A stretch of 64,000 nucleotides of DNA from Halorubrum sp. DM2 (GTDB lineage Archaea > Halobacteriota > Halobacteria > Halobacteriales > Haloferacaceae), in assembly GCF_901686465.1 (NCBI RefSeq), contig NZ_LR594487.1:1-64000 (forward strand), written 5' to 3'. Below the pieces are notes generated by a model that worked only from the letters and a program-made list of their open reading frames with translations, did no database searches and was not told where the DNA came from. The position numbers and the translations under genes were made by a program. Of the stretch, positions 42,557 through 51,071 are shown piece by piece (the first letter of the stretch is position 1; each line of letters begins with the position of its first letter).

Positions 42557-42567
42557 TATTGCTAATA
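42557..42567. promoter_or_regulatory. Candidate zinc-regulon operator before znuA
   Basis: TATTGCTAATA, a near-perfect dyad around GCT, one base upstream of the znuA start codon at 42555. The placement is the same as that of the iron boxes in the other half of the window. It shares its core with 35155-35165 and 53715-53727. Confidence 0.55.
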
Positions 42568-42663
42568 CTGTGAGACTAAATAATAAATGCTATGATTTGA
42601 GATAGTAGATTTAGTAATTAATCACTAGATAGACAGTAGTCTTACTAAATAATGCGGGTCCTA

Positions 42664-42682
42664 GAATTGCTAATAGTTGCTA
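42664..42682. promoter_or_regulatory. Second TTGCTAA cluster upstream of znuA
   Basis: GAATTGCTAATAGTTGCTA: two tandem TTGCTA cores 9 bases apart, in the 205-base AT-rich gap between znuA and the small MCHC gene. It could be a further binding site for the same regulator. Confidence 0.4.
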
Positions 42683-42760
42683 TCCCAGATACTGTATTAC
42701 ATAAGCGTAAGAAGCGTGCTAACAGGCATTTTGTATCTATGAGCCTCAGATACGATCGCA

Positions 42761-42895
42761 ATGTGCCACTGCTTCAGCGAACTGACCGAAATGAGCGACG
42801 AAGAGCAAGCGGAAATTGTTGACGAACACTCTACCGAAGAACTCCGCGCCGAATACTCCACCGAGGAACTAGAGAGTCTCGGCGTTACTGCCTGA
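42761..42895 (+). CDS. 44-residue protein starting Met-Cys-His-Cys
   Basis: A short frame: MCHCFSELTEMSDEEQAEIV, an acidic helix, and an end in ESLGVTA. The Cys-His-Cys at the very N-terminus could bind zinc, and the rest is an amphipathic acidic helix with repeated TEEL. It is divergent from znuA, and the tandem TTGCTA sites stand between them, so it may belong to the zinc response. It has haloarchaeal codon use but no known family; the start is fixed by the Cys-His-Cys. Confidence 0.5.
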   Translation: MCHCFSELTEMSDEEQAEIVDEHSTEELRAEYSTEELESLGVTA

Positions 42896-42938
42896 TTTCC
42901 CCATCTCGGCCCGGTCTGAACGACCGATAGGGCTCGCG

Positions 42939-43604
42939 TCACTCGGGGTCGGTTGCGTTCCGTTTCTCAGCGTACGCGAGCGTGTAGTAGTCCCGGTCGG
43001 TCACATCGGTGGGGTCGTTCGAAACGAGTGTCTCTTCTGTATCCATGAAGAGTCGCCGACCGAACGTCACGTCGTACCCTGCCTCGACCAGTTTTTTGTG
43101 GGTCGTCGGTGCGTCGGTCACTTTGAACAGGATCAACCGGTCCGGTCCGATCGGCGCTGTACCGCCGGTCGCCTCGCGGAGCGTCAACTCCGCGCCGGCA
43201 TCGATATCGACCCCGAGGACGGAGGCGAACGCCGTCATACTACTGACTCCCGGGACGACCTCGACGTCGACGTCCGGGTGCTGGTCACGGAGCGTCCGAC
43301 GTAGGTGTCCAAACGTCGAATAGATACAGGGATCGCCGAGCGTAACGAACGCCGCGTCAGCGTCTCGCACGTTCGGTGCGACTTCGGCGGCCGCTGTCTT
43401 CCACGCCGCCTGTAGTTCGTCGGGATCGGTCGTCATCGGGAAATCGAGGTCGCCCAGTTTCGAGTCGGGAACGTACTCGGCCGCGACGCGCCGCGACAAT
43501 CGCCCCGGCGAGTAGACGACGCCGACCGATTCGAGTCGTCGCTTGCCGCGAACTGTAAGCAGGTCGGTCGCACCCGGTCCCAGTCCGATTCCGTAGAGCG
43601 TCAT
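42939..43604 (-). CDS. cbiL: Precorrin-2/cobalt-factor II C20-methyltransferase
   Basis: A 221-residue tetrapyrrole methylase: YGIGLGPGATDLLTVRGKRR at the start, GDPCIYSTFGHLRRTLRDQH, and EVVPGVSSMTAFASVLGV. These are the SAM-binding loops of the CobI/CbiL branch, which methylates C20 of the corrin ring during cobalamin synthesis. It is the last gene of a minus-strand operon with the MoaB-like gene and two CobW GTPases. No other cbi ring enzyme is in the window, so the rest of the pathway must be elsewhere. Confidence 0.9.
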   Translation of the reverse strand: MTLYGIGLGPGATDLLTVRGKRRLESVGVVYSPGRLSRRVAAEYVPDSKLGDLDFPMTTDPDELQAAWKTAAAEVAPNVRDADAAFVTLGDPCIYSTFGHLRRTLRDQHPDVDVEVVPGVSSMTAFASVLGVDIDAGAELTLREATGGTAPIGPDRLILFKVTDAPTTHKKLVEAGYDVTFGRRLFMDTEETLVSNDPTDVTDRDYYTLAYAEKRNATDPE

Positions 43605-43643
43605 GATTAACGCCTCCGTGGGGTCGAAACTCGGCTCACGTAT

Positions 43644-44228
43644 TCACGCATCGGTCTCACCGACTGTGTGTCGCGTCGCGAGTCCGGCGAGATGCGGGGC
43701 TTCTTCGGCGATGATCTCCACCGTGGCGAGTTCGACGGCGTTCACGCTTCCCGGTAACACGAACACCGGGACGTCGCGAGCGATACCCGCCGTCGCGCGG
43801 GTCGCGACGACCCGTGTTCCGACCTCCTCCCACGAGAGCCGTCTGAACGCTTCCCCGAAGCCTGGGAGCTCGCGGTCGAAGAGTTCGCCCACTGCGTCCG
43901 GAGTGATGTCATCGACGGTGACCCCTGTCCCGCCAGTAGTCACGACGAGGTCGACATTCGGACGTTCGAGGCACTCGCCCACGGTGGTCTTGATCTGGAC
44001 GTAGTCGTCGGGAATCGTTCGGCGTGACGTGACGACGTGACCCGCATCGACGAGAATGGTCTCGACAGCGTCACCACCGGGATCGGACGGATCTACTTCC
44101 GTAGCGGTTCCCCGAGACGACGAGACGGTTACGACGGCGACGCCGAGCGGATCGACACAGTCGTGACCATCAGCGTCTGTCGTCCGTCGATCCGCCGGGG
44201 ACGGGAGTTCCGAGTGACTCTCGGTCAT
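43644..44228 (-). CDS. MoaB/MogA-like molybdopterin-binding protein
   Basis: A 194-residue protein with the MoCF-binding fold: VAVVTVSSSRGTATEVDPSD, VVTTGGTGVTVDDITPDAVG (the TTGGTG loop), and VFVLPGSVNAVELATVEIIA. Relatives adenylylate molybdopterin or bind it. The insertion in a cobalamin/CobW operon is odd; it may serve molybdoenzymes in parallel or have a new role. Its ATG overlaps the stop of the upstream GTPase by 4 bases, and cbiL follows after 39 bases. Confidence 0.85.
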   Translation of the reverse strand: MTESHSELPSPADRRTTDADGHDCVDPLGVAVVTVSSSRGTATEVDPSDPGGDAVETILVDAGHVVTSRRTIPDDYVQIKTTVGECLERPNVDLVVTTGGTGVTVDDITPDAVGELFDRELPGFGEAFRRLSWEEVGTRVVATRATAGIARDVPVFVLPGSVNAVELATVEIIAEEAPHLAGLATRHTVGETDA

Positions 44229-45571
44229 GGTCCGTCACCGACCACGAGACGTTGTTCCATCGGTGGTTTAGACCACTCTCTCGTCCCCGGAAACGGATTC
44301 TTGAGTTCGTCCCAGTTGTCCTCCATCTCCGGCTCCGAGAGGAGACAGTCGTCGAGGGCGGCAGTAATCGCCGACTCGTCCATTCCGGCGCCGATAAAGA
44401 CGAGTTTCACTTCGCGGTCCCCCCATTGCTCGTCCCAGTGGAGGTCCGGTCGCGACTCCCGGTAGGAGTCCTGTTGAAACTCGGGGACTGTGGCCGCCCA
44501 TCGACCGTTGACTTCGACGTGTGTCTGCGTGCCCGCTTGGCTCAAGTCGAGCGCGTATCGTTCGCGTCCGGCGACCCACAGATGCCCTTTCGCTCTCACA
44601 ACGGACTCAGGGAATGAGCTGAGCCACTCATTGAATCGTTCAGGGTGCAACGGCCGGTGGCGCTCGTACACGAACGAGTCGACGCCGAACTCTTCGGGCG
44701 GGTGGAGGTGGTCATGGTCGTCACCGGCGTCTTCGTTGTGGGCATGATCGTGATCGTCCACGCGTCCAGAGCCGTCGTCGTGTCCGGACCCGTCCTCATG
44801 GCCGTGATCGTCACCGTGTCCGTGTTCACTCGATTCTGTGGCACCCTCGTGGTCGGTTGAGAGTACCTGTTTCCACCGGGCGGACTGTTTTGCTTGCTCT
44901 CTGTCGAATCGTCCGGTTCCGAGAACGTCGTTGGGTTCGACGGCGCTCTCAGTCGTGCGGACGATGTCGACGCCTGGATGAAGCGTTTCAAGCACGCGTT
45001 CGACCGCCTCACACTCTTCATCCGAGACGAGATCGCACTTGTTGAGGACGAGCACGTCGCAGAACTCAACCTGTTCGGCAAGGAGGTCCGAGAGCGGTCG
45101 AGCCTCGTCGTCCGTCGACTTGACCGGGTGACCATCGACGAACACGCGGTGAAACTGTGCGGCGTCGACTACGGTAACGGTCGTGTCGAGTTCGTACAGT
45201 GTGGCGGCACGTGCGGGGGAAACGAACCGCTGAGCAATGGGGACCGGATCGCTGATCCCCGAGGCTTCGATGACGAGGTGATCGAACTCCTCGTCGAAGG
45301 CGAGACGCAGTAGCTCCTGATCGAGCTCGTTCTGGAGCCCACAGCAGATACACCCGTTTGAAAGTTCAGTAACGCCGCCGTCTTCCATCGAAAGCTCGGA
45401 ACCGTTCTCGATGAGTTCGGCGTCGACGTTCATTTCTCCGACGTCGTTGACGAGGACGGCGATATCGCGCTGCTCGCCAGCGACCCGAAGCAGGTGGTTC
45501 AGCAGGGTCGTCTTGCCGGCGCCGAGCCCGCCACTGAGGATCGTTACGGGAGGTTGCTCGTCGACGGCCAT
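44225..45571 (-). CDS. CobW/COG0523 GTPase with His-rich linker
   Basis: A 448-residue G3E GTPase: GGLGAGKT (14-21), GCICC (73-77), VLVLNKCDLV, and a C-terminal CobW_C domain (LHPERFNEWLSSFPESVVRA). Between the domains lies a His/Asp-rich segment (about 241-290) with over a dozen His, a feature of CobW/HypB-like proteins that store or hand over metal. In an operon with cbiL it is likely the cobalt chaperone for cobalamin synthesis. It follows the other GTPase with stop and start sharing a base (TAATG). Confidence 0.92.
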   Translation of the reverse strand: MAVDEQPPVTILSGGLGAGKTTLLNHLLRVAGEQRDIAVLVNDVGEMNVDAELIENGSELSMEDGGVTELSNGCICCGLQNELDQELLRLAFDEEFDHLVIEASGISDPVPIAQRFVSPARAATLYELDTTVTVVDAAQFHRVFVDGHPVKSTDDEARPLSDLLAEQVEFCDVLVLNKCDLVSDEECEAVERVLETLHPGVDIVRTTESAVEPNDVLGTGRFDREQAKQSARWKQVLSTDHEGATESSEHGHGDDHGHEDGSGHDDGSGRVDDHDHAHNEDAGDDHDHLHPPEEFGVDSFVYERHRPLHPERFNEWLSSFPESVVRAKGHLWVAGRERYALDLSQAGTQTHVEVNGRWAATVPEFQQDSYRESRPDLHWDEQWGDREVKLVFIGAGMDESAITAALDDCLLSEPEMEDNWDELKNPFPGTREWSKPPMEQRLVVGDGP

Positions 45572-46788
45572 TAGTCGTCGGCTAACACGAGTTCGCGCTG
45601 CTCGTCACGACCGAACGGATCCGGGTACTCGTTCCAGTTCTCGTCCATTTCCGCGTCTGAGAGGACACAGTCTTCGAGGTCTGTGACAAGTGACTCCTGG
45701 TCGAACTCGCGACCGATGAACACGAGTTCCGACCCCCGATCGCCCCACTGTTCGTCCCAGTTCTCTTTGATCCCGGGACGCGCGGCGAAGTAGCGCTCCT
45801 GTTGTGCCTTCGGGAGCGTGGCGACCCACGTCCCCTTCGGACCGGCTCGGACCGACTGCCCGGACTTATCCAGCCCCATCGCGACATCTTCGCGACCCGC
45901 CGACCAGAAGAAGCCCTTCGCGCGGATGATCCCGTCTGGGAGGCCCGTAAACAGTTCCGAGAGGCGTTCGGGGTGGAACGGTCGGTCAGCGTCGAAGACG
46001 AACGACGCGACGCCGTGTTCGTCGGAGGCCGACTCGTGGTGATGTCCCTCCTGGAGTTCGCGCTTCCACCCGGCCGACTGACTGGCACGGTTGAAGTCGA
46101 ACCGACCAGTGTTGAGGATTTCCTCGGGAGCGACCGCACCGTGTTCGGTCCGAATGATCTTTGCCCGCGGTTGTAGCGTCTTCAGCACCGCCTCGATTTC
46201 GTCGAGTTCGTCGTCCGGGACGAGGTCGCACTTGTTCAACAGGAGGATGTCACAGAACTCGATCTGGTCCATGAGCGCTTCTTCCGGAACGCGATTCCCT
46301 TGTGGGTCGACCGAGTCGTCGGTGAGTGCCTGCCCGGAGTCGAACGCTTTCCAGAAGCTGTGTGCGTCGACGACGCTAACCATTGTGTCGAGCTCGTACA
46401 CTCCCGTGGGATCGAAGTCAGCGTCCTCGAACCCACGAGCGAACGTCTGGGCGACCGGAATCGGCTCGCTGATCCCGGACGACTCGACGAGGAGATACTC
46501 AAAGTCGCGTTCGTCTGCTAGCCGCCCCACTTCGTCGAGCATGTCGCCGCGAAGCCGACAGCAGATACACCCGTTCGACATCTCGATGATCTCGTCGTCG
46601 TTCTGCGTGAGGTCCGATTCACGCTCGACGAGGTCGGCGTCGACGTTCACCTCCCCCATGTCGTTGACGAGGACGGCAGCGTTCAGTTCCTGCTCGCTCT
46701 CAAGAATGTGATTGAGGGTCGTCGTCTTTCCCGCGCCGAGGCTTCCGCTGAGGACCGTCACTGGAATCGGATCGTTGTTAGACAGCAC
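45571..46788 (-). CDS. CobW/COG0523 GTPase, operon leader
   Basis: A 405-residue G3E GTPase without a His-rich linker: GSLGAGKTT, GCICC, ILLLNKCDLV, and CobW_C (FHPERLSELFTGLPDGIIRA). It is closer in sequence to the GTPase at 35218 than to its downstream neighbour (compare SQSAGWKRELQEGHHHESAS). I start at the GTG at 46788, which has a TATA-like AGTATTTTA about 27 bases upstream; an in-frame ATG at 46845 would add 19 AT-coded residues. It heads the GTPase-GTPase-MoaB-cbiL operon. Metal choice is unknown; the divergent NikR-type regulator hints at nickel/cobalt control. Confidence 0.9.
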   Translation of the reverse strand: MLSNNDPIPVTVLSGSLGAGKTTTLNHILESEQELNAAVLVNDMGEVNVDADLVERESDLTQNDDEIIEMSNGCICCRLRGDMLDEVGRLADERDFEYLLVESSGISEPIPVAQTFARGFEDADFDPTGVYELDTMVSVVDAHSFWKAFDSGQALTDDSVDPQGNRVPEEALMDQIEFCDILLLNKCDLVPDDELDEIEAVLKTLQPRAKIIRTEHGAVAPEEILNTGRFDFNRASQSAGWKRELQEGHHHESASDEHGVASFVFDADRPFHPERLSELFTGLPDGIIRAKGFFWSAGREDVAMGLDKSGQSVRAGPKGTWVATLPKAQQERYFAARPGIKENWDEQWGDRGSELVFIGREFDQESLVTDLEDCVLSDAEMDENWNEYPDPFGRDEQRELVLADD

Positions 46789-46891
46789 ATCCGTCTTATG
46801 AAAGTCGAAGGTTAAAATACTAATTATTACGTTGTGAGGCATCAAGTAATAACAGGAAATAATATATTAGAATATTAGTTTAGTATAGTAT

Positions 46892-47323
46892 ATGAGCGTA
46901 GTTAGCATTTCGATGCCAGAAGTGTTACTCGAACATATCGACGAGTTCGCCGACAAACACGGGTACAGTGGGCGGAGCGAGGTCGTACGCGAAGGCACAC
47001 GCACGCTGCTCGAAGAGTTCCAAGGGCAAGGTGTCGACGGACAAAAACAGATGTGTACAGTGACAGTGTTCTTTGAGTACTGTCAGCCCGCGGTCCAGCA
47101 GCGTCTCACGAGTGTGCGTCACGAGTACGACGGTATCGTCTCTGCGACTACCCACGTACACGTACAGGACCAGTACTGTATGGAGTTGTACGTCTTGGAA
47201 GGAATCACAAAGGAACTGTCCGGATTTGTCAACGCGGTCCGAGCAGTGCCAGATGTCCAGACAGTCAAGTACTCGATTACCTCGCTCAATAATGTACCTC
47301 TTAACCAAGCTATCGAGTCGTGA
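46892..47323 (+). CDS. nikR: NikR-family regulator
   Basis: A 143-residue regulator: ribbon-helix-helix head (MSVVSISMPEVLLEHIDEFA) and ACT-like nickel domain. The NikR ligands are all present: His77 in RHEYDGIV, His88 and His90 in TTHVHVQDQYC, and Cys96. In nickel, NikR tetramers bind dyads and repress uptake genes. It is divergent from the CobW-CobW-MoaB-cbiL operon across a short AT-rich gap, so it may control that operon. It is one of four NikR-type genes within 8 kb. Confidence 0.92.
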   Translation: MSVVSISMPEVLLEHIDEFADKHGYSGRSEVVREGTRTLLEEFQGQGVDGQKQMCTVTVFFEYCQPAVQQRLTSVRHEYDGIVSATTHVHVQDQYCMELYVLEGITKELSGFVNAVRAVPDVQTVKYSITSLNNVPLNQAIES

Positions 47324-47328
47324 ACGCG

Positions 47329-47718
47329 CTACTGCTCCGCGAGAAGCATCAGTTTGACTTGACTTACCGTATCGAAGTTACGCAAGCGATACGTGAGGTC
47401 TCTGACGCGTGATGCAGCCCCGCTACAAAAGAGCGTCTCGAGACACCATTCTCCTTCGTGGATATGATTCGTCGTCGTGATAACGTCCTGAAATCGGTGT
47501 TGTACGTCATGAATGTCTTCGATGACTGCTTCGTGTTCGTAATCGAAGGAGATGATGACGACGACATCGCCTTCGATATCCTCCAGTCTCGCGTGGTCTT
47601 CGATGTACTCTTGCATCGCCTCGCGAACGCCGCGCGAACGCGAGTCTAATCCCTCCGACTGCCACGTTTCGTCGAACTCAGCGAGGAGATCATCGGATAT
47701 ATTGAAACTCGTCCGCAT
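47329..47718 (-). CDS. NikR-like regulator with altered ligand spacing
   Basis: A 129-residue protein with a ribbon-helix-helix start (MRTSFNISDDLLAEFDETWQ) and a NikR-like C-domain. Putative ligands are His74, His85, His87 and Cys92 (VQHRFQDVITTTNHIHEGEW, then Cys). The spacing from the second His pair to Cys is one residue shorter than in classical NikR. It is the last gene of the cbiM-N-Q-O operon (4 bases after cbiO), so it may sense the metal that the transporter brings in. Confidence 0.85.
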   Translation of the reverse strand: MRTSFNISDDLLAEFDETWQSEGLDSRSRGVREAMQEYIEDHARLEDIEGDVVVIISFDYEHEAVIEDIHDVQHRFQDVITTTNHIHEGEWCLETLFCSGAASRVRDLTYRLRNFDTVSQVKLMLLAEQ

Positions 47719-47722
47719 TGGT

Positions 47723-48604
47723 CTACTGATTCGTTTGGGTGGTATCGACAGATGAGACTTGATTCGAGTTCACATCCTCAACTGCCGCTGTGAGGTGCCT
47801 GACAAGCTCAGATTCTGTGACAGGCTGTGCTTTCTCTCCCAGCCCTGTATCGCGAGCTATACGAACTGTACTCGGAGCATGAAGATTGGCTTCTGCTAAT
47901 AATGCGTCGTCGTAGAACACCTCTCTAGGCGTTCCGTTTCCGATGACGTTGCCGTCGGCCATTACACAGACGCGGTCTGCGATCGTAGCAGCAAAGTCCA
48001 GATCGTGCGTCGAGAGAACGACGCTAATACCCTCCTGATGGACCTGTTCGATTCGGTCGGCCACGAGTTGTGACCGCTCGGGATCGAGTCCCGCGAGTGG
48101 TTCGTCCAGCACGACCACGCTCGGTTCAAGTACCAGCACACCGGCGAGACCGACGAGACGTTTTTCCCCGCCACTTAGGTAGTGGGGAATCCGGTCTTCG
48201 AGGTGGCTCGCGTCGACGGTCGCGAGCGCTTCACGGGCGCGTTCTTTCGCTTCGTCACTAGGTACGCCGTAGTTTTGGAGACCAAACATGACATCGTCAA
48301 GAACTGTGGGGGCGACCAGTTGCGTATCGGCGTCCTGAAAGACGAATCCGACCTCCTTTCGAGCATATGACTTGTTGTCTTCGGTGATTGGCGTGTCGTC
48401 AACGACGAGCTCGCCGACATCGGGAACGAGCGTCGCGTTCAGGTGTTCGAGCAGCGTCGACTTCCCGGCACCGTTGCCACCGACAAGCGCGACGACTTCG
48501 TTGGGGTACACCGAGAAGTCGACGTCATGCATGCCGACTGTCCCGTCAGGATAGGTGTGAGCTTCACACTGAAGCTCGACCAACGGTGAATCGTCTTGGC
48601 TCAT
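47723..48604 (-). CDS. cbiO: Cobalt/nickel ECF transporter ATPase
   Basis: A 293-residue ATPase: Walker A GGNGAGKST, Q-loop FVFQDADTQL, signature YLSGGEKRLVGLAGVL, Walker B VVVLDEPLAGLD, and H-loop STHDLDFA. The DADTQ and LSGGEK patterns are typical of ECF ATPases such as CbiO. The C-terminal 50 residues are an acidic extension. Its ATG overlaps the cbiQ stop (ATGA). It powers import of Co(II) or Ni(II) through the CbiM-N-Q membrane part. Confidence 0.92.
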   Translation of the reverse strand: MSQDDSPLVELQCEAHTYPDGTVGMHDVDFSVYPNEVVALVGGNGAGKSTLLEHLNATLVPDVGELVVDDTPITEDNKSYARKEVGFVFQDADTQLVAPTVLDDVMFGLQNYGVPSDEAKERAREALATVDASHLEDRIPHYLSGGEKRLVGLAGVLVLEPSVVVLDEPLAGLDPERSQLVADRIEQVHQEGISVVLSTHDLDFAATIADRVCVMADGNVIGNGTPREVFYDDALLAEANLHAPSTVRIARDTGLGEKAQPVTESELVRHLTAAVEDVNSNQVSSVDTTQTNQ

Positions 48605-49413
48605 AGCCCCACCTCGTAGACCGCAATCAGCGCGTACCCCACAACGGCGACGTACGAACCGGCGACGACAAACAGTTCGTGGATCGGCGGTCGCGAAACG
48701 TCCCCGTACAGCACGATATCTCCGTCATAACCGCGAGCCTCCATCGATTTGACCAGCCGTTCGGACTGCTCGATCGCTGATAGCATCGTCATGCCGAGAA
48801 TTCTCGCGTACAGCCGCTTGTTCGACCAAAACTCCGAGAAGTTCGCTCCACGGGAGAGTGCGGCTTTCACGAGGTCTTCAAGCGTCTCAAGCATGACAAA
48901 GGTGAACCGGTACGTGAGTAACGCGACCTGATCGATCGGTCTGGGGAGTAACCGTCCAAGCATATACGCCACGTCGGTGTACTTCGTCGTCATTGATGCC
49001 GTCAGTGCGAACGTGACGACAGTGAGTGACCGACAGCTGAGCTCGAAGAAGAGGACGAGCCCAGCCCACGTGACCGAGATATTTCCGAGTGGCGTCGAAA
49101 GCGCACCACCGATCGGCGTACCCGGTTCGAAAAACGCTAGCGGCCCTGCAACGGAGACGATGAATAACATCGGGAGTGTGTACCAGCCGACGAGACGCCG
49201 ATACGGTAGCTCAGCAAGACCGTAGACGATGAGGACGGTCCCGTACAGTCCCGCGAGGAGTGCGAGCCGGTCAAACACCGTAACTGCGAGGACAAGCGCG
49301 CCGATAATCCCGACCTTCGTCCAAGGGTTAACCTGGTGTAGCGGCCCGTCCCGCCGCTCGGCGAACGCAGTAATAAGTCGTGGGTCCGGGACGTGATTTG
49401 AGAGCGTTGTCAC
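48601..49413 (-). CDS. cbiQ: Cobalt/nickel ECF transporter T-component
   Basis: A 270-residue membrane protein with five or six spans and the two Ala-Arg-Gly coupling motifs of ECF T-proteins: KAALSRGANFSEFWSN and VKSMEARGYDGDIVLYG. It starts with a GTG 2 bases after the CbiN-like gene. It couples the ATPase to the substrate-binding CbiM. Confidence 0.9.
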   Translation of the reverse strand: MTTLSNHVPDPRLITAFAERRDGPLHQVNPWTKVGIIGALVLAVTVFDRLALLAGLYGTVLIVYGLAELPYRRLVGWYTLPMLFIVSVAGPLAFFEPGTPIGGALSTPLGNISVTWAGLVLFFELSCRSLTVVTFALTASMTTKYTDVAYMLGRLLPRPIDQVALLTYRFTFVMLETLEDLVKAALSRGANFSEFWSNKRLYARILGMTMLSAIEQSERLVKSMEARGYDGDIVLYGDVSRPPIHELFVVAGSYVAVVGYALIAVYEVGL

Positions 49414-49415
49414 GA

Positions 49416-49739
49416 TTACCGGGACGCGCGTTCCCCGCCCCCAAAGCCGCCGTAGCGGTCGACATAAACGTACATCCCGATACCGAGGAACAGCAGTAAA
49501 AGAAAGAGCCCAGCGAACTCAAGCATCATTCCTCCTTTTCGGATAGGGCCTGCTACGAGGATACCACGTCCCAAATTGACAAGTCCTCCACCACCCTCTT
49601 GAATACCGCGCTGAAGCGCCTGTGAGGAGCGCTTTGCCCATGGAAGGGCGCCGCCGGTCGCAGTGAAACCCCAGTATCCAGCAGCAAGAAAGGCTGCGAA
49701 GAGAGCAGACAACGCGCCGTACTGCTTCCAGCGCTGCAT
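49416..49739 (-). CDS. CbiN/PDGLE-like small transporter subunit
   Basis: A 107-residue protein with two spans (about 8-28 and 72-92) and a Gly-rich loop between. In the CbiM-x-Q-O order this position is held by CbiN or by a PDGLE-like NikN/NikL subunit, which helps load metal. The sequence LPWAKRSSQALQRGIQEGGG matches neither closely by eye, so I leave the gene unnamed. Its ATG overlaps the CbiM stop (TGATG). Confidence 0.75.
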   Translation of the reverse strand: MQRWKQYGALSALFAAFLAAGYWGFTATGGALPWAKRSSQALQRGIQEGGGGLVNLGRGILVAGPIRKGGMMLEFAGLFLLLLFLGIGMYVYVDRYGGFGGGERASR

Positions 49740-50419
49740 CAGGCCGTCACCCCCGTGGCTTCCTCTTGGGTGTCGCGGTCCGTGAGCCCAACAAGATCGG
49801 GGCGCACGGAGGCAAGGAATTGAACGATGAGACCGGTGAGAATTCCCTCAACAACGGCGACACCGAGGTTGAGTCCTGCGAGTCCGGCCACGGCAATTGT
49901 CAGGTCACCACGCGGTAGCGCGCTTCCGTTTACCCCACTAATGACGATGATCGCAGCCATCAGGAAGGAACCCACCGAAAGACCGAGTGTTGTTGCACTC
50001 GCGCCAGCAGGAAAGACGTCCCAGTCCATTCCAATCAGAATTTTAAATGCGTAGTAGGCGACAATCGCCTCACTGGCGTTGATGAGGGTGTTTGCTCCGA
50101 TGAGGCCGACTGCTCCATGGCCGAGAGCAGCCGAGAACACGTTAACGACAAGTGCGACGATTGCGCCGAGTAGCGGTCCAGCGATGATACCCACTAAACC
50201 GGTGAGATTCATATGAATCCCACCCCAGACGGGGATATTCAGTTGAAAAATTGCGAAACTCGCGGCCGCTCCAATACCCGCGAGCGCAATCTGATGTGTT
50301 TTGATACCGCCTTTCCGGACCCGGTAGACCACAGTGCTGATCAACGCGGTCCCGATCAGCGTCCAAAGCACTAGCGCCCAGAGGGGGAACGAACCTTCTC
50401 CAAGGTGGATGTGTGGCAT
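49739..50419 (-). CDS. cbiM: Cobalt/nickel ECF transporter substrate component
   Basis: A 226-residue membrane protein with seven or so spans. CbiM/NikM proteins bind Co or Ni through their extreme N-terminus (Met-His-Ile); here it reads MPHIHLGEG, with an extra Pro and a second His, so the site is rearranged. Other family blocks are seen in VWGGIHMNLTGLVGIIAGPL and GHGAVGLIGANTLINASEAI. It is the first gene of the M-N-Q-O-NikR-like operon. Metal selectivity cannot be read and may differ from classical CbiM. Confidence 0.9.
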   Translation of the reverse strand: MPHIHLGEGSFPLWALVLWTLIGTALISTVVYRVRKGGIKTHQIALAGIGAAASFAIFQLNIPVWGGIHMNLTGLVGIIAGPLLGAIVALVVNVFSAALGHGAVGLIGANTLINASEAIVAYYAFKILIGMDWDVFPAGASATTLGLSVGSFLMAAIIVISGVNGSALPRGDLTIAVAGLAGLNLGVAVVEGILTGLIVQFLASVRPDLVGLTDRDTQEEATGVTA

Positions 50420-50556
50420 GTCTGTTTCACAATTCTAAGACCTGTTATAATAAACTTGTCGCAATAAATGGATCCAAATAACAATAGTAGTACAGAGTAG
50501 GCTCAAGTATTGATAAGTAGAAGCGATGCTTTCGTTTCTATTGTTATATACCGGAC

Positions 50557-50988
50557 TCAGTCTTCACTGGGTTCCGCGTGTAACTCATCGACGGGTATGA
50601 CTGTGTATTCGACTGAAACCGACTCGTCCGTTCCCCGAATGGTCCCGATGAATCTCAACACATCGTCACCAGTCGCTTCGATGACGAACGTCTCGACACA
50701 TCCGGCATTACTTTCCAAGCAGTTGTGCGAATTCGACCGGATCAGCGATTCAAATTCATGCCGAATATCCATCATTTTGTGTTCGATATCCGGTGCATCA
50801 TATTCAAATCCGGCAGTAACTGTCGCTAAGACACGTCGGTTCTCGTAATCGCTCTTTTGATATTCTTCAAGCAGTCCCTGACACGCTTCGCGTATGACCT
50901 CGCTGCGCCCGCTATAGCCATGTTCTTCCGCGAAACTGTCGAGGTCCTCGCGGAGTTGCTCCGTCATCGAAGAGCTCACAATGGGCAT
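50557..50988 (-). CDS. NikR-like regulator with a His-to-Cys ligand change
   Basis: A 143-residue NikR homologue (MPIVSSSMTEQLREDLDSFA; C-domain with MMDIRHEFESLIRSNSHNC). Ligand positions are His77, His88, Cys90 (His in NikR) and Cys97, one residue later than the usual Cys. A two-His, two-Cys set would favour Zn(II), Co(II) or Cu(I) over square-planar Ni(II). It lies just upstream of cbiM on the same strand, with 137 bases between, and is a good candidate to control the transporter. Confidence 0.88.
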   Translation of the reverse strand: MPIVSSSMTEQLREDLDSFAEEHGYSGRSEVIREACQGLLEEYQKSDYENRRVLATVTAGFEYDAPDIEHKMMDIRHEFESLIRSNSHNCLESNAGCVETFVIEATGDDVLRFIGTIRGTDESVSVEYTVIPVDELHAEPSED

Positions 50989-51071
50989 ATATTAAATAAT
51001 AACTCAGAGATAATAGATATAACGATATAAAGAATATTGTTAATAACTATATCTCAGCGGGAGATCCTCGA

